Of a DNA stretch of 64,000 nt, positions 33,658-42,236 are shown piece after piece. Origin of the DNA: Paenibacillus sp. YPG26 (GTDB taxonomy: Bacteria > Bacillota > Bacilli > Paenibacillales > Paenibacillaceae); NCBI RefSeq assembly GCF_023704175.1, contig NZ_CP084530.1, positions 1,572,001 through 1,636,000 on the forward strand, given 5' to 3'. The notes under the pieces were generated by a model, which made no database searches, was not told the DNA's origin, and saw nothing but the letters and a program-made list of their open reading frames with translations. Positions within the stretch are counted from its first letter, which is position 1; each line of letters opens with the position of its first letter. Both the position numbers and the translations under genes were made by a program.

Positions 33658-34857
33658 GTGAACAAAGAGAAGGATGTGGCTGGGGTGACAGATCTAGAAC
33701 TTGTAAAGTCTTTATTTCCGGAAATGGTGAAGAGAAGGCGTCACCTGCACCGGAATCCCGAAGTTTCCTATAAAGAAGAGAGAACATCGGCCTATGTTGC
33801 TGATATTTTGATACAGCTTGGTATAGAAGTTAGAACGGGAGTCGGCGGTTACGGGGTTGTCGGGATCATTAAGGGCAGGCTTCCCGGCCATACCGTTGCG
33901 CTGCGGGCGGACATGGATGCCCTGCCGATTCAGGACGAGAAGCGGTGCGATTATGCGTCTGAGGTTCCTGGTGTCATGCATGCTTGCGGTCATGATGGTC
34001 ATACGGCCACACTGCTGGCGGTAGGGGAGTACTTTGCCAGACACGTGGACACGCTCCAAGGAGAAGTCCGCTTGATCTTCCAGCCGGCAGAAGAGGTGTG
34101 CCCGGGAGGGGCGGCCGCAATGATTCGGGATGGGGCGATTGACGGGGCGGATGTGATATACGGAGTTCATCTATGGACTCCGATCCCGGTAGGTACGGCG
34201 GCGAGTGCCTCAGGACCGTTCATGGCTTCAACAGATGAGTTCTTTGTGGATATGAAAGGACACGGCGGTCATGGAGGCATGCCTCATGCGGCGATTGACA
34301 GCGTTGTAGCAGGCGCGGCCCTTGTCATGCAGCTTCAGACGATTGTCAGCCGATCCATAGATCCTCTGGATCCTGCGGTAGTGACGATTGGCTCCATTCA
34401 GGGTGGGACCGTGCAGAATGTAATTGCAGAGCACTGTATCCTCTCAGGCACGGTCAGATGCTTCAAGGAGGAGACAAGGCACCTGATCCGAAGAAGAATT
34501 GAGGAGATGGCCGAGGGGACGGCCAAGGCGTACGGAACAGAGGCTGTTATCGACTATGTAATGGGATATCCTCCGCTGGTTAATCACGAAGCAGAGGTGA
34601 ACCGCTTCTTCCGCGATGCGGGGAACGTGTTCGGCCTTCGGGCGGAAGTATCCCCGAAGATTATGCCGGCTGAGGATTTTGCTTATTATGTACAGCATAT
34701 TCCCGGCTGCTTTGTTCTAGTGGGGGCTGGCAATCCAGACAAGAACGCCTCGTATCCACATCATCACCCGAAGTTTGACCTGGATGAAGATTCCATGCTG
34801 TATGCGGCGGGACTGCTAATTACCCTCGCGGAATCCTATATGAGGGAGCACGGATGA
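33658..34857 (+). CDS. M20 family amidohydrolase (HipO/AmhX-like)
   Basis: This 399-aa metal-dependent amidohydrolase of the M20D group cleaves N-acyl amino acids or similar amides. The first metal motif is ALRADMDALPI near residue 85, then HACGHDGHTA near residue 105 and FQPAEEVCPGGAAAMI with the catalytic Glu. The dimerisation lid carries GHGGHGGMPHAAID, and the terminal metal His is in YPHHHPKFD. GTG 33658 with AGGTGATT upstream is the best start; the frame is open to 33616 without a site. The substrate is unknown. It is monocistronic, with a terminator behind. Confidence 0.9.
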   Translation: MNKEKDVAGVTDLELVKSLFPEMVKRRRHLHRNPEVSYKEERTSAYVADILIQLGIEVRTGVGGYGVVGIIKGRLPGHTVALRADMDALPIQDEKRCDYASEVPGVMHACGHDGHTATLLAVGEYFARHVDTLQGEVRLIFQPAEEVCPGGAAAMIRDGAIDGADVIYGVHLWTPIPVGTAASASGPFMASTDEFFVDMKGHGGHGGMPHAAIDSVVAGAALVMQLQTIVSRSIDPLDPAVVTIGSIQGGTVQNVIAEHCILSGTVRCFKEETRHLIRRRIEEMAEGTAKAYGTEAVIDYVMGYPPLVNHEAEVNRFFRDAGNVFGLRAEVSPKIMPAEDFAYYVQHIPGCFVLVGAGNPDKNASYPHHHPKFDLDEDSMLYAAGLLITLAESYMREHG

Positions 34858-34902
34858 ATAAATTCTGGTGATTTCTGGAGAATCTAATATATGAAGCAGG
34901 GA

Positions 34903-34927
34903 GCCCGCAGAGCTGCGGGCTTCTTTG
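34903..34927 (+). terminator. Rho-independent terminator after the M20 gene
   Basis: GCCCGCAG, AG and CTGCGGGC, followed by TTCTTT. Confidence 0.8.
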
Positions 34928-34975
34928 CGCTTGAGAAGGATAGTGAATCCGTGACACGGAAGAAAGGATGTATGT

Positions 34976-36685
34976 ATGGACGGGACAGGAGCATGCTTGG
35001 TTCAGCGGGATTTCACGGTACTTCTTGAGAAGGAGCATCCTGGCTTTGAAGCGGCAAGACGTGAGCTTGCAAGGTTCGCAGAGCTGGTGAAGAGCCCGGC
35101 TTCATTTCATACCTACCGGCTTACTCCTCTATCCATGTGGAACGCTGCAGCTCAGGGGATGAAGGCCGCTGAAATATTGGACAGCATCCGGGATTTGTCC
35201 AGGTCAAAGGTTCCCGATCAGGTGTTAAAGGAACTGACCATCTGGTTGTCGCGTTATGGAAAACTAAGGATGAGCCTATCTGCGGAACAACCAGGAGTTC
35301 TCGTCCTGGAAAGTGAATATCCGGAATTCATAGATGAAATTATGCACCTTGAACCTATACAGAGACTGGCGCTTGAGAGGACGGCGGCGACCCAGCTGTC
35401 CATTCCCGTCCGCAGCCGGGGAATAATTAAGCAGGATCTGACCCGGCTTGGTTACCCGGTACAAGATGAGGCAGGATACCATAGTGGACAACACTTATTC
35501 TTTCAGCTCCGTGACCAGTTGGCCGCAGGAGAGCAGTTCTCGCTCCGGCCATATCAGCACGAGAGTGTGAGTGCCATTGCAGGAAGTGAACCGGGGATAG
35601 GGGGAGGAAGCGGTGTGCTGGTTCTTCCTTGCGGTGCCGGGAAGACCGTTATCGGGCTTGCCGCTATGGCCAAGCTTCAGTGCGAGACCCTGATTCTTAC
35701 TTCAAATGTAACCTCAGTCAGACAGTGGATCGGGGAGCTCAGGAGCAAATCAACATTGAGTGAACTCGAGATCGGAGAATACTCGGGTGATCGGAAGGAA
35801 GTCCGCCCGGTAACAGTCTCCACCTATCAGATCCTGTCACACCGCACTAAGAAGGAGGACGGCTTCAAGCATATGAGGCTGTTCAATGAGCGTGACTGGG
35901 GGCTGATCATCTATGACGAGGTTCATCTGCTGCCTGCCCCGGTCTTTCGCGTTACAGCTGAGATCCAGGCGACTCGCCGTCTCGGACTTACGGCCACGCT
36001 CGTGCGTGAAGATGGATGTGAGAAGGACGTATTCTCTCTGATTGGTCCCAAGCTGTACGAGATGCCATGGAGAGACCTGGAACGGGAGGGCTGGATAGCT
36101 CAGGTGAAGTGCTGGGAGATTCGCGTACCCATGAGTGATTCGCTTCGAATGAAATATTCGTTAGCAGAGGGCAGACAGAAATTCAGATTAGCTGCCGAGA
36201 ATCCCGGGAAGCTGGAGAAAGTGAAGGAGCTGATCGCCGCCCACCCAGGGAGACAAGTATTAATAATCGGTCAATATCTGGACCAGCTGAGGCTTCTATC
36301 CGATCAGCTTCAAGCTCCGTTAATAACAGGAGACATGCCACAGCAGGAGCGAACCGGATTATTCACTGCCTTTCGGAGCGGAAGCATCTCCCTATTGATT
36401 GTGTCCAAAGTGGCGAATTTCGCGGTTGATCTGCCAGATGCTTCTGTAGGCATTCAAGTGTCCGGCAGCTTTGGCTCCAGGCAGGAGGAGGCCCAGCGGT
36501 TAGGCAGACTCCTTCGGCCCAAGTCAGGGGACAATCGGGCCTATTTCTATACCTTGGTCTCGGACGGGAGCCGGGAGGAGGAGTTCGCCATGCGAAGACA
36601 GCTGTTCCTGATTGAACAGGGTTACGAATACCTGGTAATTCCCACGCATGATGAAGGCGGCGGAGTGAGGGGGGCTGCACAGTGA
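34976..36685 (+). CDS. Bacterial XPB/Ssl2-type DNA helicase (SF2)
   Basis: This 569-aa superfamily 2 helicase has an N-terminal XPB-like domain of about 185 residues, then Walker A PCGAGKT at 218-224, motif Ia LTSNVTSVRQW, motif II DEVH at 314-317 and motif III LTATLVREDG at 338-347. The last holds the RED triplet typical of XPB. Motif VI is QRLGRLLRPK. Archaeal and mycobacterial XPB enzymes unwind DNA 3' to 5' and are linked to repair; the role in Firmicutes is not defined. It overlaps the next gene by 4 bases (GTGA), so the two proteins are probably made together. Confidence 0.9.
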   Translation: MDGTGACLVQRDFTVLLEKEHPGFEAARRELARFAELVKSPASFHTYRLTPLSMWNAAAQGMKAAEILDSIRDLSRSKVPDQVLKELTIWLSRYGKLRMSLSAEQPGVLVLESEYPEFIDEIMHLEPIQRLALERTAATQLSIPVRSRGIIKQDLTRLGYPVQDEAGYHSGQHLFFQLRDQLAAGEQFSLRPYQHESVSAIAGSEPGIGGGSGVLVLPCGAGKTVIGLAAMAKLQCETLILTSNVTSVRQWIGELRSKSTLSELEIGEYSGDRKEVRPVTVSTYQILSHRTKKEDGFKHMRLFNERDWGLIIYDEVHLLPAPVFRVTAEIQATRRLGLTATLVREDGCEKDVFSLIGPKLYEMPWRDLEREGWIAQVKCWEIRVPMSDSLRMKYSLAEGRQKFRLAAENPGKLEKVKELIAAHPGRQVLIIGQYLDQLRLLSDQLQAPLITGDMPQQERTGLFTAFRSGSISLLIVSKVANFAVDLPDASVGIQVSGSFGSRQEEAQRLGRLLRPKSGDNRAYFYTLVSDGSREEEFAMRRQLFLIEQGYEYLVIPTHDEGGGVRGAAQ

Positions 36686-38604
36686 CTATTCAATCAGGCA
36701 CTACAGAGTGGGCTGCAGGGCTTGAAGCCTCTGAACTCGGGAAGCTAACCTTGAGTCTGATTATTCAAAGTTATGCCGGCCAGCCCTTCAAGCTGGAACA
36801 GCTTGAGAAGCTCGCGAGAGACGGAATCAGTGGAGCTGAGCTGCGTCTCGGTGTTCTCTCCCTGGTTAGAACAGGGGTCGTCTGCGCCGTGAAGAAGACT
36901 TGGGGGGAGAGGCTGTATTTCATCAATGGCCGCATGTTCCCCAAGCTTCAGGCCAGCCTGCTGGGACCTGTACCATGGCGCGAAGAGACTGAGGATAGGG
37001 TGACTTTAGACCGCGAAGGCAGACCCGGAATTGAGATAGATCTATTCCGGGTCCTGGTGTGGGCCGGGCAGCATGGCCTGCCGCTAACGGCCAAAGGAAC
37101 AATTCATCAGAAGACTCTAAACCGGATCGGCGGGTTGATCCTGCTCCAGCCGGGTGATCTCAGGCACATGCCGCTTCATTATCCCCACAGAGACGTCTAT
37201 CCGGCTAATATAGCGATTGTACTGGATCTGCTGTTGGCACTGGGGCTCTTGGAAAGGAACGGCAGCTTGAGTGTAAGTGAATCGGCTGCGGACAGCTGGT
37301 TAAGGCTTGATCCATCCTCTATGCGTCTTGCTGTGTACACGCAGCTTCTGACACGTTATGTTCCTGCGGATCCGAATCTGCAGCATTACGTCTATGCGCT
37401 AAGCACGGAATATATTCAAGAGGGAGTATGGTACCCCCTCGAAGATATCACAAGCTGGCTGCAGAGGCACCATATGCTTGCAGATCCTCTAGCCGAGGTG
37501 CAGATCACCTTCATGCATGGCTGGCTTGAAATGCTCTGCGGTTTGGGGTTCGTAGATTTAGGACTAGGGAGAGAGGGGGAGACGGCGTTTCGCTGGAGGA
37601 ACAGGCCAAGGCTTCAGGAACAGATAAGTACAAATTGTACTGACAATACCGATGCAGGGCATTCCGCGGCTGGACTTGAAGGCAGGTTCTACGTTCAGCC
37701 GGATTTTGAGATTCTGGTGCCCTGCGATGTTCCTTATCTGCCAAGATGGGAGCTGGAGCTCTATGCACACGGAGTAACTTATGATGCGATGTCGGTATAT
37801 AAGTTAAGCCGTGAATCTGTCGCCCTTGCTCTTGAGCACGGGCGTAATCCCGCAGATATTGCCGTATTTCTGGAGAACTGGGCAGCTTCAGGAATCCCGG
37901 ACAATGTCCGGAGTGCTCTGGGACAATGGGAGAAGGAGCTTGGCCGGACATCCCTTGAGCAGCGTGTGCTTCTCCGTTGCACGGATGCTGAAGCTGCTGA
38001 GATCATTAACAGCTTCAGCGGAGGGCAGATCAGGTTTGAGCGAATCGGCCCTCTTCATTTCATTGTGCATGACCAGGATTTGAAGGCCTTTTGCAAAGTG
38101 CTGAATCAACTGGATCTGACTCCGCGGAAGCCAGACCTATCAGAATCGACTTTGACCTATCCGAGATTCAGCCTGGACTTCCCGGCAGCCGGTGACTATG
38201 TATTTAACGAAGTCATGGAGAAGGGTCATGATTATCTAGGCTATGGCTCAAAAGAACCACAGGGATGGATATTCAGCGGCACAGCTTTACATATCTATGA
38301 ACGGGATGTAACCGAGATGGCGTTAGCCGACCTATTCCCGGGTATGGAGGAAATCCCGCAAGCCTGGTGCAAGGAATTAAGAAGCTACCATGCCTCTACC
38401 GCCAAGGCACTGATCCAGCAGGCGCTGGCATGGCGGACCAAGATCAGACTCGGGATGGACGGGGAGGTCATTGAAGCTCTCCCACTTGGACTGCTAAGCG
38501 GCAGCCCTTGGAAGGTCGAATTACTGATGCTGCCATCTGCCCAGATTCGGGAGCTTACATGCTCCCAGTGGGACTCCTTGCAGCTGCTGCTTCCTCGGGA
38601 TTGA
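36682..38604 (+). CDS. Helicase-associated protein (XPB/Ssl2 N-terminal-type domain)
   Basis: This 640-aa soluble protein starts at GTG 36682 inside the stop of the XPB helicase gene. Residues 1-90 look like a winged-helix segment (LGVLSLVRTGVVCAVKKTWG). The middle half is helical, and GRFYVQPDFEILVP near residue 333 opens the domain usually called helicase-associated or XPB_N in bacteria. RFERIGPLHFIVHDQ follows. No ATPase motif is present. In Mycobacterium the XPB gene also has a large helicase-associated neighbour, so this is probably a dedicated partner; that it binds the helicase is inference. The C-terminal 100 residues are not recognised. Confidence 0.8.
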   Translation: MTIQSGTTEWAAGLEASELGKLTLSLIIQSYAGQPFKLEQLEKLARDGISGAELRLGVLSLVRTGVVCAVKKTWGERLYFINGRMFPKLQASLLGPVPWREETEDRVTLDREGRPGIEIDLFRVLVWAGQHGLPLTAKGTIHQKTLNRIGGLILLQPGDLRHMPLHYPHRDVYPANIAIVLDLLLALGLLERNGSLSVSESAADSWLRLDPSSMRLAVYTQLLTRYVPADPNLQHYVYALSTEYIQEGVWYPLEDITSWLQRHHMLADPLAEVQITFMHGWLEMLCGLGFVDLGLGREGETAFRWRNRPRLQEQISTNCTDNTDAGHSAAGLEGRFYVQPDFEILVPCDVPYLPRWELELYAHGVTYDAMSVYKLSRESVALALEHGRNPADIAVFLENWAASGIPDNVRSALGQWEKELGRTSLEQRVLLRCTDAEAAEIINSFSGGQIRFERIGPLHFIVHDQDLKAFCKVLNQLDLTPRKPDLSESTLTYPRFSLDFPAAGDYVFNEVMEKGHDYLGYGSKEPQGWIFSGTALHIYERDVTEMALADLFPGMEEIPQAWCKELRSYHASTAKALIQQALAWRTKIRLGMDGEVIEALPLGLLSGSPWKVELLMLPSAQIRELTCSQWDSLQLLLPRD

Positions 38605-38701
38605 TGTATTACAGGTTAAGTCTTCTTATCGTATAGCGTTTATGATATGATAATCCTGTCTACCTTTTGGGTGGAACACTCTTAGAATTGGGATGAATTT
38701 C

Positions 38702-39142
38702 ATGAGCGTATCAGAGAAGAAGACGGTCGATATGGCCGAGATGCTTACTTACGCCTATGAATTAGGCGATATGATCAATAGCTCCGCCTGTGTTGCTGAA
38801 TACCTTTATTGGAAGCAGCAGGTGGAGAAAGATACAGAGGTACAGCTTCTGATCAAGAAGCTGGAGTCGAAGAAGGAACTGTTCGAAGAGACCCAGCGTT
38901 TCGGGCATTTCCACCCTAACTATCACGAGGCAATGGGGCAGGTAGCCGAAGTGGAGCGGGAACTCGAGCAGATTGAATCGGTGAGCAGGTTCAAGCTGGC
39001 TGAGAAGGAGCTCGATGGGCTCCTTCATCAGATGTCCGAGACGATAGCTTATGCGGTATCGGACAGCATCAAAGTGCCAAGTAATGACCCGAACCCTAAG
39101 GGCGGGGGATGCGGCAGCGGCGGTAAGTGCAGCTGCGGGTAA
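38702..39142 (+). CDS. ricF: RicF/YlbF family regulator
   Basis: This 146-aa helical protein matches YlbF (RicF), one of three subunits of the RicAFT complex. That complex binds Fe-S clusters and promotes RNase Y-dependent mRNA processing, sporulation and competence in B. subtilis. The core includes FEETQRFGHFHPNYHEAM and VSDSIKVPSNDPN. The C-terminal GGGCGSGGKCSCG carries the conserved cysteines thought to hold the cluster. ATG 38702 is preferred over ATG 38693 on spacing, though both sites are weak. ylbG follows after 43 bases, the same order as in Bacillus. Confidence 0.9.
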   Translation: MSVSEKKTVDMAEMLTYAYELGDMINSSACVAEYLYWKQQVEKDTEVQLLIKKLESKKELFEETQRFGHFHPNYHEAMGQVAEVERELEQIESVSRFKLAEKELDGLLHQMSETIAYAVSDSIKVPSNDPNPKGGGCGSGGKCSCG

Positions 39143-39185
39143 TCTGGCAGAAATTTTTGCGGAAGAAAGCGGGGCAGGGAGCGCC

Positions 39186-39449
39186 ATGTTTCAGGAGCGT
39201 ACGGGTTATATTATTTGGGTTAGCGATATGAAGGCTGCAAGGAATTTGGAAAAGTACGGAAGTGTGCATTACTTGTCGAAGCGTATGCACTATGCGGTCA
39301 TGTATGTGAACGCAGACCGGGCCGAAGATATTATGAAGAACGTCCGCAAGCTGTCTTATGTTCGCAAGATTGAACGTTCTTACCGCAATGAGATTAAGAC
39401 TGAGTACACCAAGGATGCGCCAGACAAAACGCAATATTACGGACTGTAA
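39186..39449 (+). CDS. ylbG: YlbG family protein (DUF2129)
   Basis: This 87-aa protein matches YlbG: MFQERTGYIIWVSDMKAARN, then LEKYGSVHYLSKRMHYAVMYV, the basic KLSYVRKIERSYRNEIKTEY, and a short acidic tail ending YYGL. The family has a small alpha/beta fold of unknown function and is nearly always next to ylbF. ATG 39186 follows GGGCAGGGAGC; the frame is open far upstream but that part overlaps ricF in another frame. A strong terminator ends the ricF-ylbG unit. Confidence 0.9.
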   Translation: MFQERTGYIIWVSDMKAARNLEKYGSVHYLSKRMHYAVMYVNADRAEDIMKNVRKLSYVRKIERSYRNEIKTEYTKDAPDKTQYYGL

Positions 39450-39481
39450 GCGTATAGGCTTATCATTGAAGTTTAGCATAT

Positions 39482-39520
39482 GCAGAGGTTGTGTCTTAAG
39501 ACACGGTCTCTGCTTTTTTT
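39482..39520 (+). terminator. Rho-independent terminator after ylbG
   Basis: GCAGAG...CTCTGC enclose the perfect palindrome GTGTCTTAAGACAC and are followed by seven or more T residues. Confidence 0.9.
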
Positions 39521-39799
39521 GTTGCACCAGGTTCAGACTGGGTAATGATTAAATGTTCTGTGACTTTATTTTCTGTGAAATATATGAAAATAGGAATAAG
39601 CCTGCGTAAATTTCATAGAATTATGAAAAAAGAAACATTCCAGAATTATGTTCGTAATATTAAGAAAGCGTTTCACATCTAAATTTAGACTCGATTCGAC
39701 CGACATAAAGGTGTAACTTGTGGTTTAGTAGGATTTCATGTAATATAATGGGTAAATATACTTAGATACAAAGACCTATTCAGGGTAGGGGGTGTAGTA
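39521..39799 (+). promoter_or_regulatory. AT-rich upstream region of the 39800 gene
   Basis: This 279-base stretch has no coding potential. It contains GAAAGCGTTTC near 39665, a short palindrome with cre-like core but three mismatches to the consensus. TATAAT near 39745 may be a -10 element, without a convincing -35. Nothing further is recognised. Confidence 0.4.
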
Positions 39800-40237
39800 G
39801 TGAAAGATAAGATCATGGAGAGATGGAACACCTACGAAGCTTTTTATGTTCAGCTCGGAGACAAGAAAGTGGCCGATGTTATTATCACCAATCATGCCAA
39901 TATCAGATATAATGACCGTATTGCCGAGAGTCAAAGCTCATCGGATGAGATTGCAGCCTGGATATGGGAGTGTCTCAAGCAAGACCGCATAGTCCCTTAC
40001 TACCGGAAGGAAGAGGATGTATATTTAATTGACGATGACATTGTGGTCGTTGCTGAATTTACCGAGCTTCCCGGCGAAGTTGATCTGGCTGGTAATCCGT
40101 TACATAAGATGATCGTGGTTACTTTCCTAGGTAAGATGTCGGAGACTATGGAGCTTCGTGATCTGAGATCCTATTATTCCTGGCTGCGCCATTCCCGTCG
40201 TATGACCTTGATGAAGAACAGCCGTAAGCGCAAATAG
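39800..40237 (+). CDS. Hypothetical protein, 145 aa
   Basis: I do not recognise the family with confidence. The gene starts at GTG 39800 behind a GGTAGGGGGTG site. The product is soluble with mixed alpha/beta character: KVADVIITNHANIRYNDRIAE, then YLIDDDIVVVAEFTEL and MIVVTFLGKMS, and a strongly basic tail (RHSRRMTLMKNSRKRK). The order of an NHANIRYNDRI-type helix followed by three strands recalls small BrnT/DUF4258-like folds, a weak resemblance. The basic tail suggests nucleic acid or ribosome contact. It is monocistronic, with a terminator behind. Confidence 0.7.
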   Translation: MKDKIMERWNTYEAFYVQLGDKKVADVIITNHANIRYNDRIAESQSSSDEIAAWIWECLKQDRIVPYYRKEEDVYLIDDDIVVVAEFTELPGEVDLAGNPLHKMIVVTFLGKMSETMELRDLRSYYSWLRHSRRMTLMKNSRKRK

Positions 40238-40266
40238 ATGCAGGTCCAATATAGATGAAGAGTCAT

Positions 40267-40303
40267 AAGACACAAGGAGTGTGATTCCTGGGTGTCTTTT
40301 TTT
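40267..40303 (+). terminator. Rho-independent terminator after the 39800 gene
   Basis: AAGACAC and GTGTCTT, with an inner AGGA/TCCT, followed by seven T residues. Confidence 0.85.
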
Positions 40304-40349
40304 GTGATCTTTGGCATGCTATTGTAGATACACGAAAGGACGGGTACAA

Positions 40350-41255
40350 ATGGCACTTAACTATCATCAGCTTCACATATTTTATACGGTGGCAGAGAAG
40401 GGAAGCTTCTCGGCTGCGGCTCAGGCCCTGCATATGACTCAGCCTGCCGTTACTATGCAGATTCAGTCACTTGAGGATTACTTCGGGACCAAGCTGCTGG
40501 TCCGTTCCACGAAACGAATCGAGCTCTCTGAGGCCGGGAGAGCCCTTATGCCTTATGCAGAACGGGGAATTGAACTTATGCGGGAGACCGAAAGTGCGAT
40601 GGCCCGCTTCACACATATGCTGGAAGGCCGGCTCCAGCTCGGAGCCAGTCTGACTATCGGGGAGTATGTGCTGCCCCGCCTGCTTGGGCCGTTCGGACAG
40701 CAGTACCCGCATATTAATATTGTGCTAAAAGTCATGAATACCGCGGAAATTCTGGAGCAAATTCTGCATCACCAGCTTAGCTTCGGACTTGTAGAGGCCC
40801 CAGTTCAGCATCCCGATATGGTTATGGAGCCCGTAATGCAGGATGAACTTAAGCTGATTGTACCGGCTGGACATCCGTTAGCTGAACAGAGGGAGGTTCA
40901 CCTTCAGGAGGTGCTGGAGTATCCGTTCGTTCTGCGAGAGAAGGGCTCGGGTACCCGTCAGGTCATGGAGGAGGAATTGACCCGGCTTAGGGTTGATCTG
41001 GAGCTGGTGAAGACGGTCATGGATCTGGGAAGTACAGGGGCAGTGAAATCAGCGGTAGAAGCAGGATTTGGAATAACCATGCTGTCCCCATCCTCCGTGA
41101 AGCATGAGGTAGCTCTGGGTCTGCTTAAAGTAATAGATATTAAGGATGCTTCATTTAAGCGGAATTTCTATTCCATCCATCTGAAATCAACGCTGCTGCC
41201 CATTTCGGCAGTTACATTTCTGGATTTCCTGAGAGCCCAGAAGCTGCCGCTTTAA
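40350..41255 (+). CDS. LysR family transcriptional regulator
   Basis: This 301-aa LysR-type regulator has an N-terminal winged helix-turn-helix, NYHQLHIFYTVAEKGSFSAA then ALHMTQPAVTMQIQSLEDYF. It is followed by a linker helix and a two-lobed effector domain (residues 90-295) with GASLTIGEYVLPRLLG and GFGITMLSPSSV. The effector domain resembles the CysL/YeiE/CbbR-like branch, but the ligand cannot be inferred. ATG 40350 follows GAAAGGAC. The PHP phosphoesterase lies 30 bases downstream on the same strand and is probably co-transcribed; no divergent target gene is present. Confidence 0.9.
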   Translation: MALNYHQLHIFYTVAEKGSFSAAAQALHMTQPAVTMQIQSLEDYFGTKLLVRSTKRIELSEAGRALMPYAERGIELMRETESAMARFTHMLEGRLQLGASLTIGEYVLPRLLGPFGQQYPHINIVLKVMNTAEILEQILHHQLSFGLVEAPVQHPDMVMEPVMQDELKLIVPAGHPLAEQREVHLQEVLEYPFVLREKGSGTRQVMEEELTRLRVDLELVKTVMDLGSTGAVKSAVEAGFGITMLSPSSVKHEVALGLLKVIDIKDASFKRNFYSIHLKSTLLPISAVTFLDFLRAQKLPL

Positions 41256-41285
41256 ATTCAAGCTTGTGAGAAGGAGACGAGCCCT

Positions 41286-42152
41286 ATGAACAGTGTACAT
41301 TTGAACGGACGATATGATCTTCATACGCATACTCAGGCCTCCGACGGTATGAATACTCCCGCTGAGAATGTTCGCCTTGCGAAGCAGAAAGGCCTGGCGG
41401 GACTTGCGATTACCGATCATGATACGGTGTCCGGTATCCCCGAAGCCATGGAGGCCGGGAAGCAGACGGGCTTGGACGTGATTCCCGGGGTGGAGATTAG
41501 CACCCGCGCATCTGAAAAGGACGTCCATATTCTGGGGTATTTCCTACAGTATGAGGATGAACAATTGTGTTCGCGGCTTGAACAATTGCGTACGGTGCGA
41601 GAGACGCGCAATGAACGGATCCTGGAGAAGCTGAATGAACTGGGTATTGCTATAAGCATGAGCGAAGTAATCTCCGGACTGGGGAGGGAGCTAGGGCCTG
41701 ATGACAGTGTCGGCAGGCCTCATATCGCGGATGTTCTCGTTCGGAAGGGGGTAGTGGCTGATCTGCGCGAAGCTTTTGACAAGTATTTGGCGGAAGGGGC
41801 GGCCGCTTATGTGTCCCTGCCTAGAGTGGGCCCTGTGGAAGCCATTGCATGGATCAAGGAAGCGGGCGGGGCAGCTGTAATTGCTCATCCAGGTTTGTAC
41901 GGGGATGATGACCTGGTTCGTCATATTATTAAGGAAGGTCAGCCATCCGGCATTGAGGTGTATCATTCCGATCATGGCCCTGGGGAAGAGATGAGATACA
42001 GCGGCATGGCCCGGGAATACGGATTGCTTATGACTGGAGGGTCCGATTATCACGGTGTACGTCAGGGACAGGTATTCCATGGAGATCTGGGCAGCCGTTC
42101 TGTAACGGCTGACGTGCTGGAACAGCTGCAGGCCAGAGCAGGCCGCCCCTAG
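41286..42152 (+). CDS. PHP domain phosphoesterase (YciV/TrpH-like)
   Basis: This 288-aa metal-dependent phosphoesterase of the PHP superfamily has motif 1 DLHTHTQASDG, then GLAITDHDTVSG, PGVEIST, a central insert, AVIAHPG and the C-terminal GGSDYHG. All of the usual metal-binding His and Asp motifs are present. Characterised relatives hydrolyse 3',5'-nucleoside bisphosphates (pAp) or act as 5'-3' exonucleases on short RNA. RBS AAGGAGA is well placed. It follows the LysR gene closely, and a terminator lies behind it. Confidence 0.9.
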   Translation: MNSVHLNGRYDLHTHTQASDGMNTPAENVRLAKQKGLAGLAITDHDTVSGIPEAMEAGKQTGLDVIPGVEISTRASEKDVHILGYFLQYEDEQLCSRLEQLRTVRETRNERILEKLNELGIAISMSEVISGLGRELGPDDSVGRPHIADVLVRKGVVADLREAFDKYLAEGAAAYVSLPRVGPVEAIAWIKEAGGAAVIAHPGLYGDDDLVRHIIKEGQPSGIEVYHSDHGPGEEMRYSGMAREYGLLMTGGSDYHGVRQGQVFHGDLGSRSVTADVLEQLQARAGRP

Positions 42153-42182
42153 GCAGCTGCTATGTAGATCTGAGCAGACCAA

Positions 42183-42227
42183 AGAGGTATCCGGGTGTTG
42201 CGAACACGCCGGATACCTCTATTTTTT
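42183..42227 (+). terminator. Rho-independent terminator after the PHP gene
   Basis: AGAGGTATCCGG and CCGGATACCTCT with inner GTGTT/AACAC, followed by ATTTTTT. Confidence 0.9.
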
Positions 42228-42236
42228 GCGCTTATA

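Noticed and set aside
39660..39680. cre-like GAAAGCGTTTC before the 39800 gene
   Set aside because: Three mismatches to the 14-base CcpA consensus; kept only as a note in the region entry.
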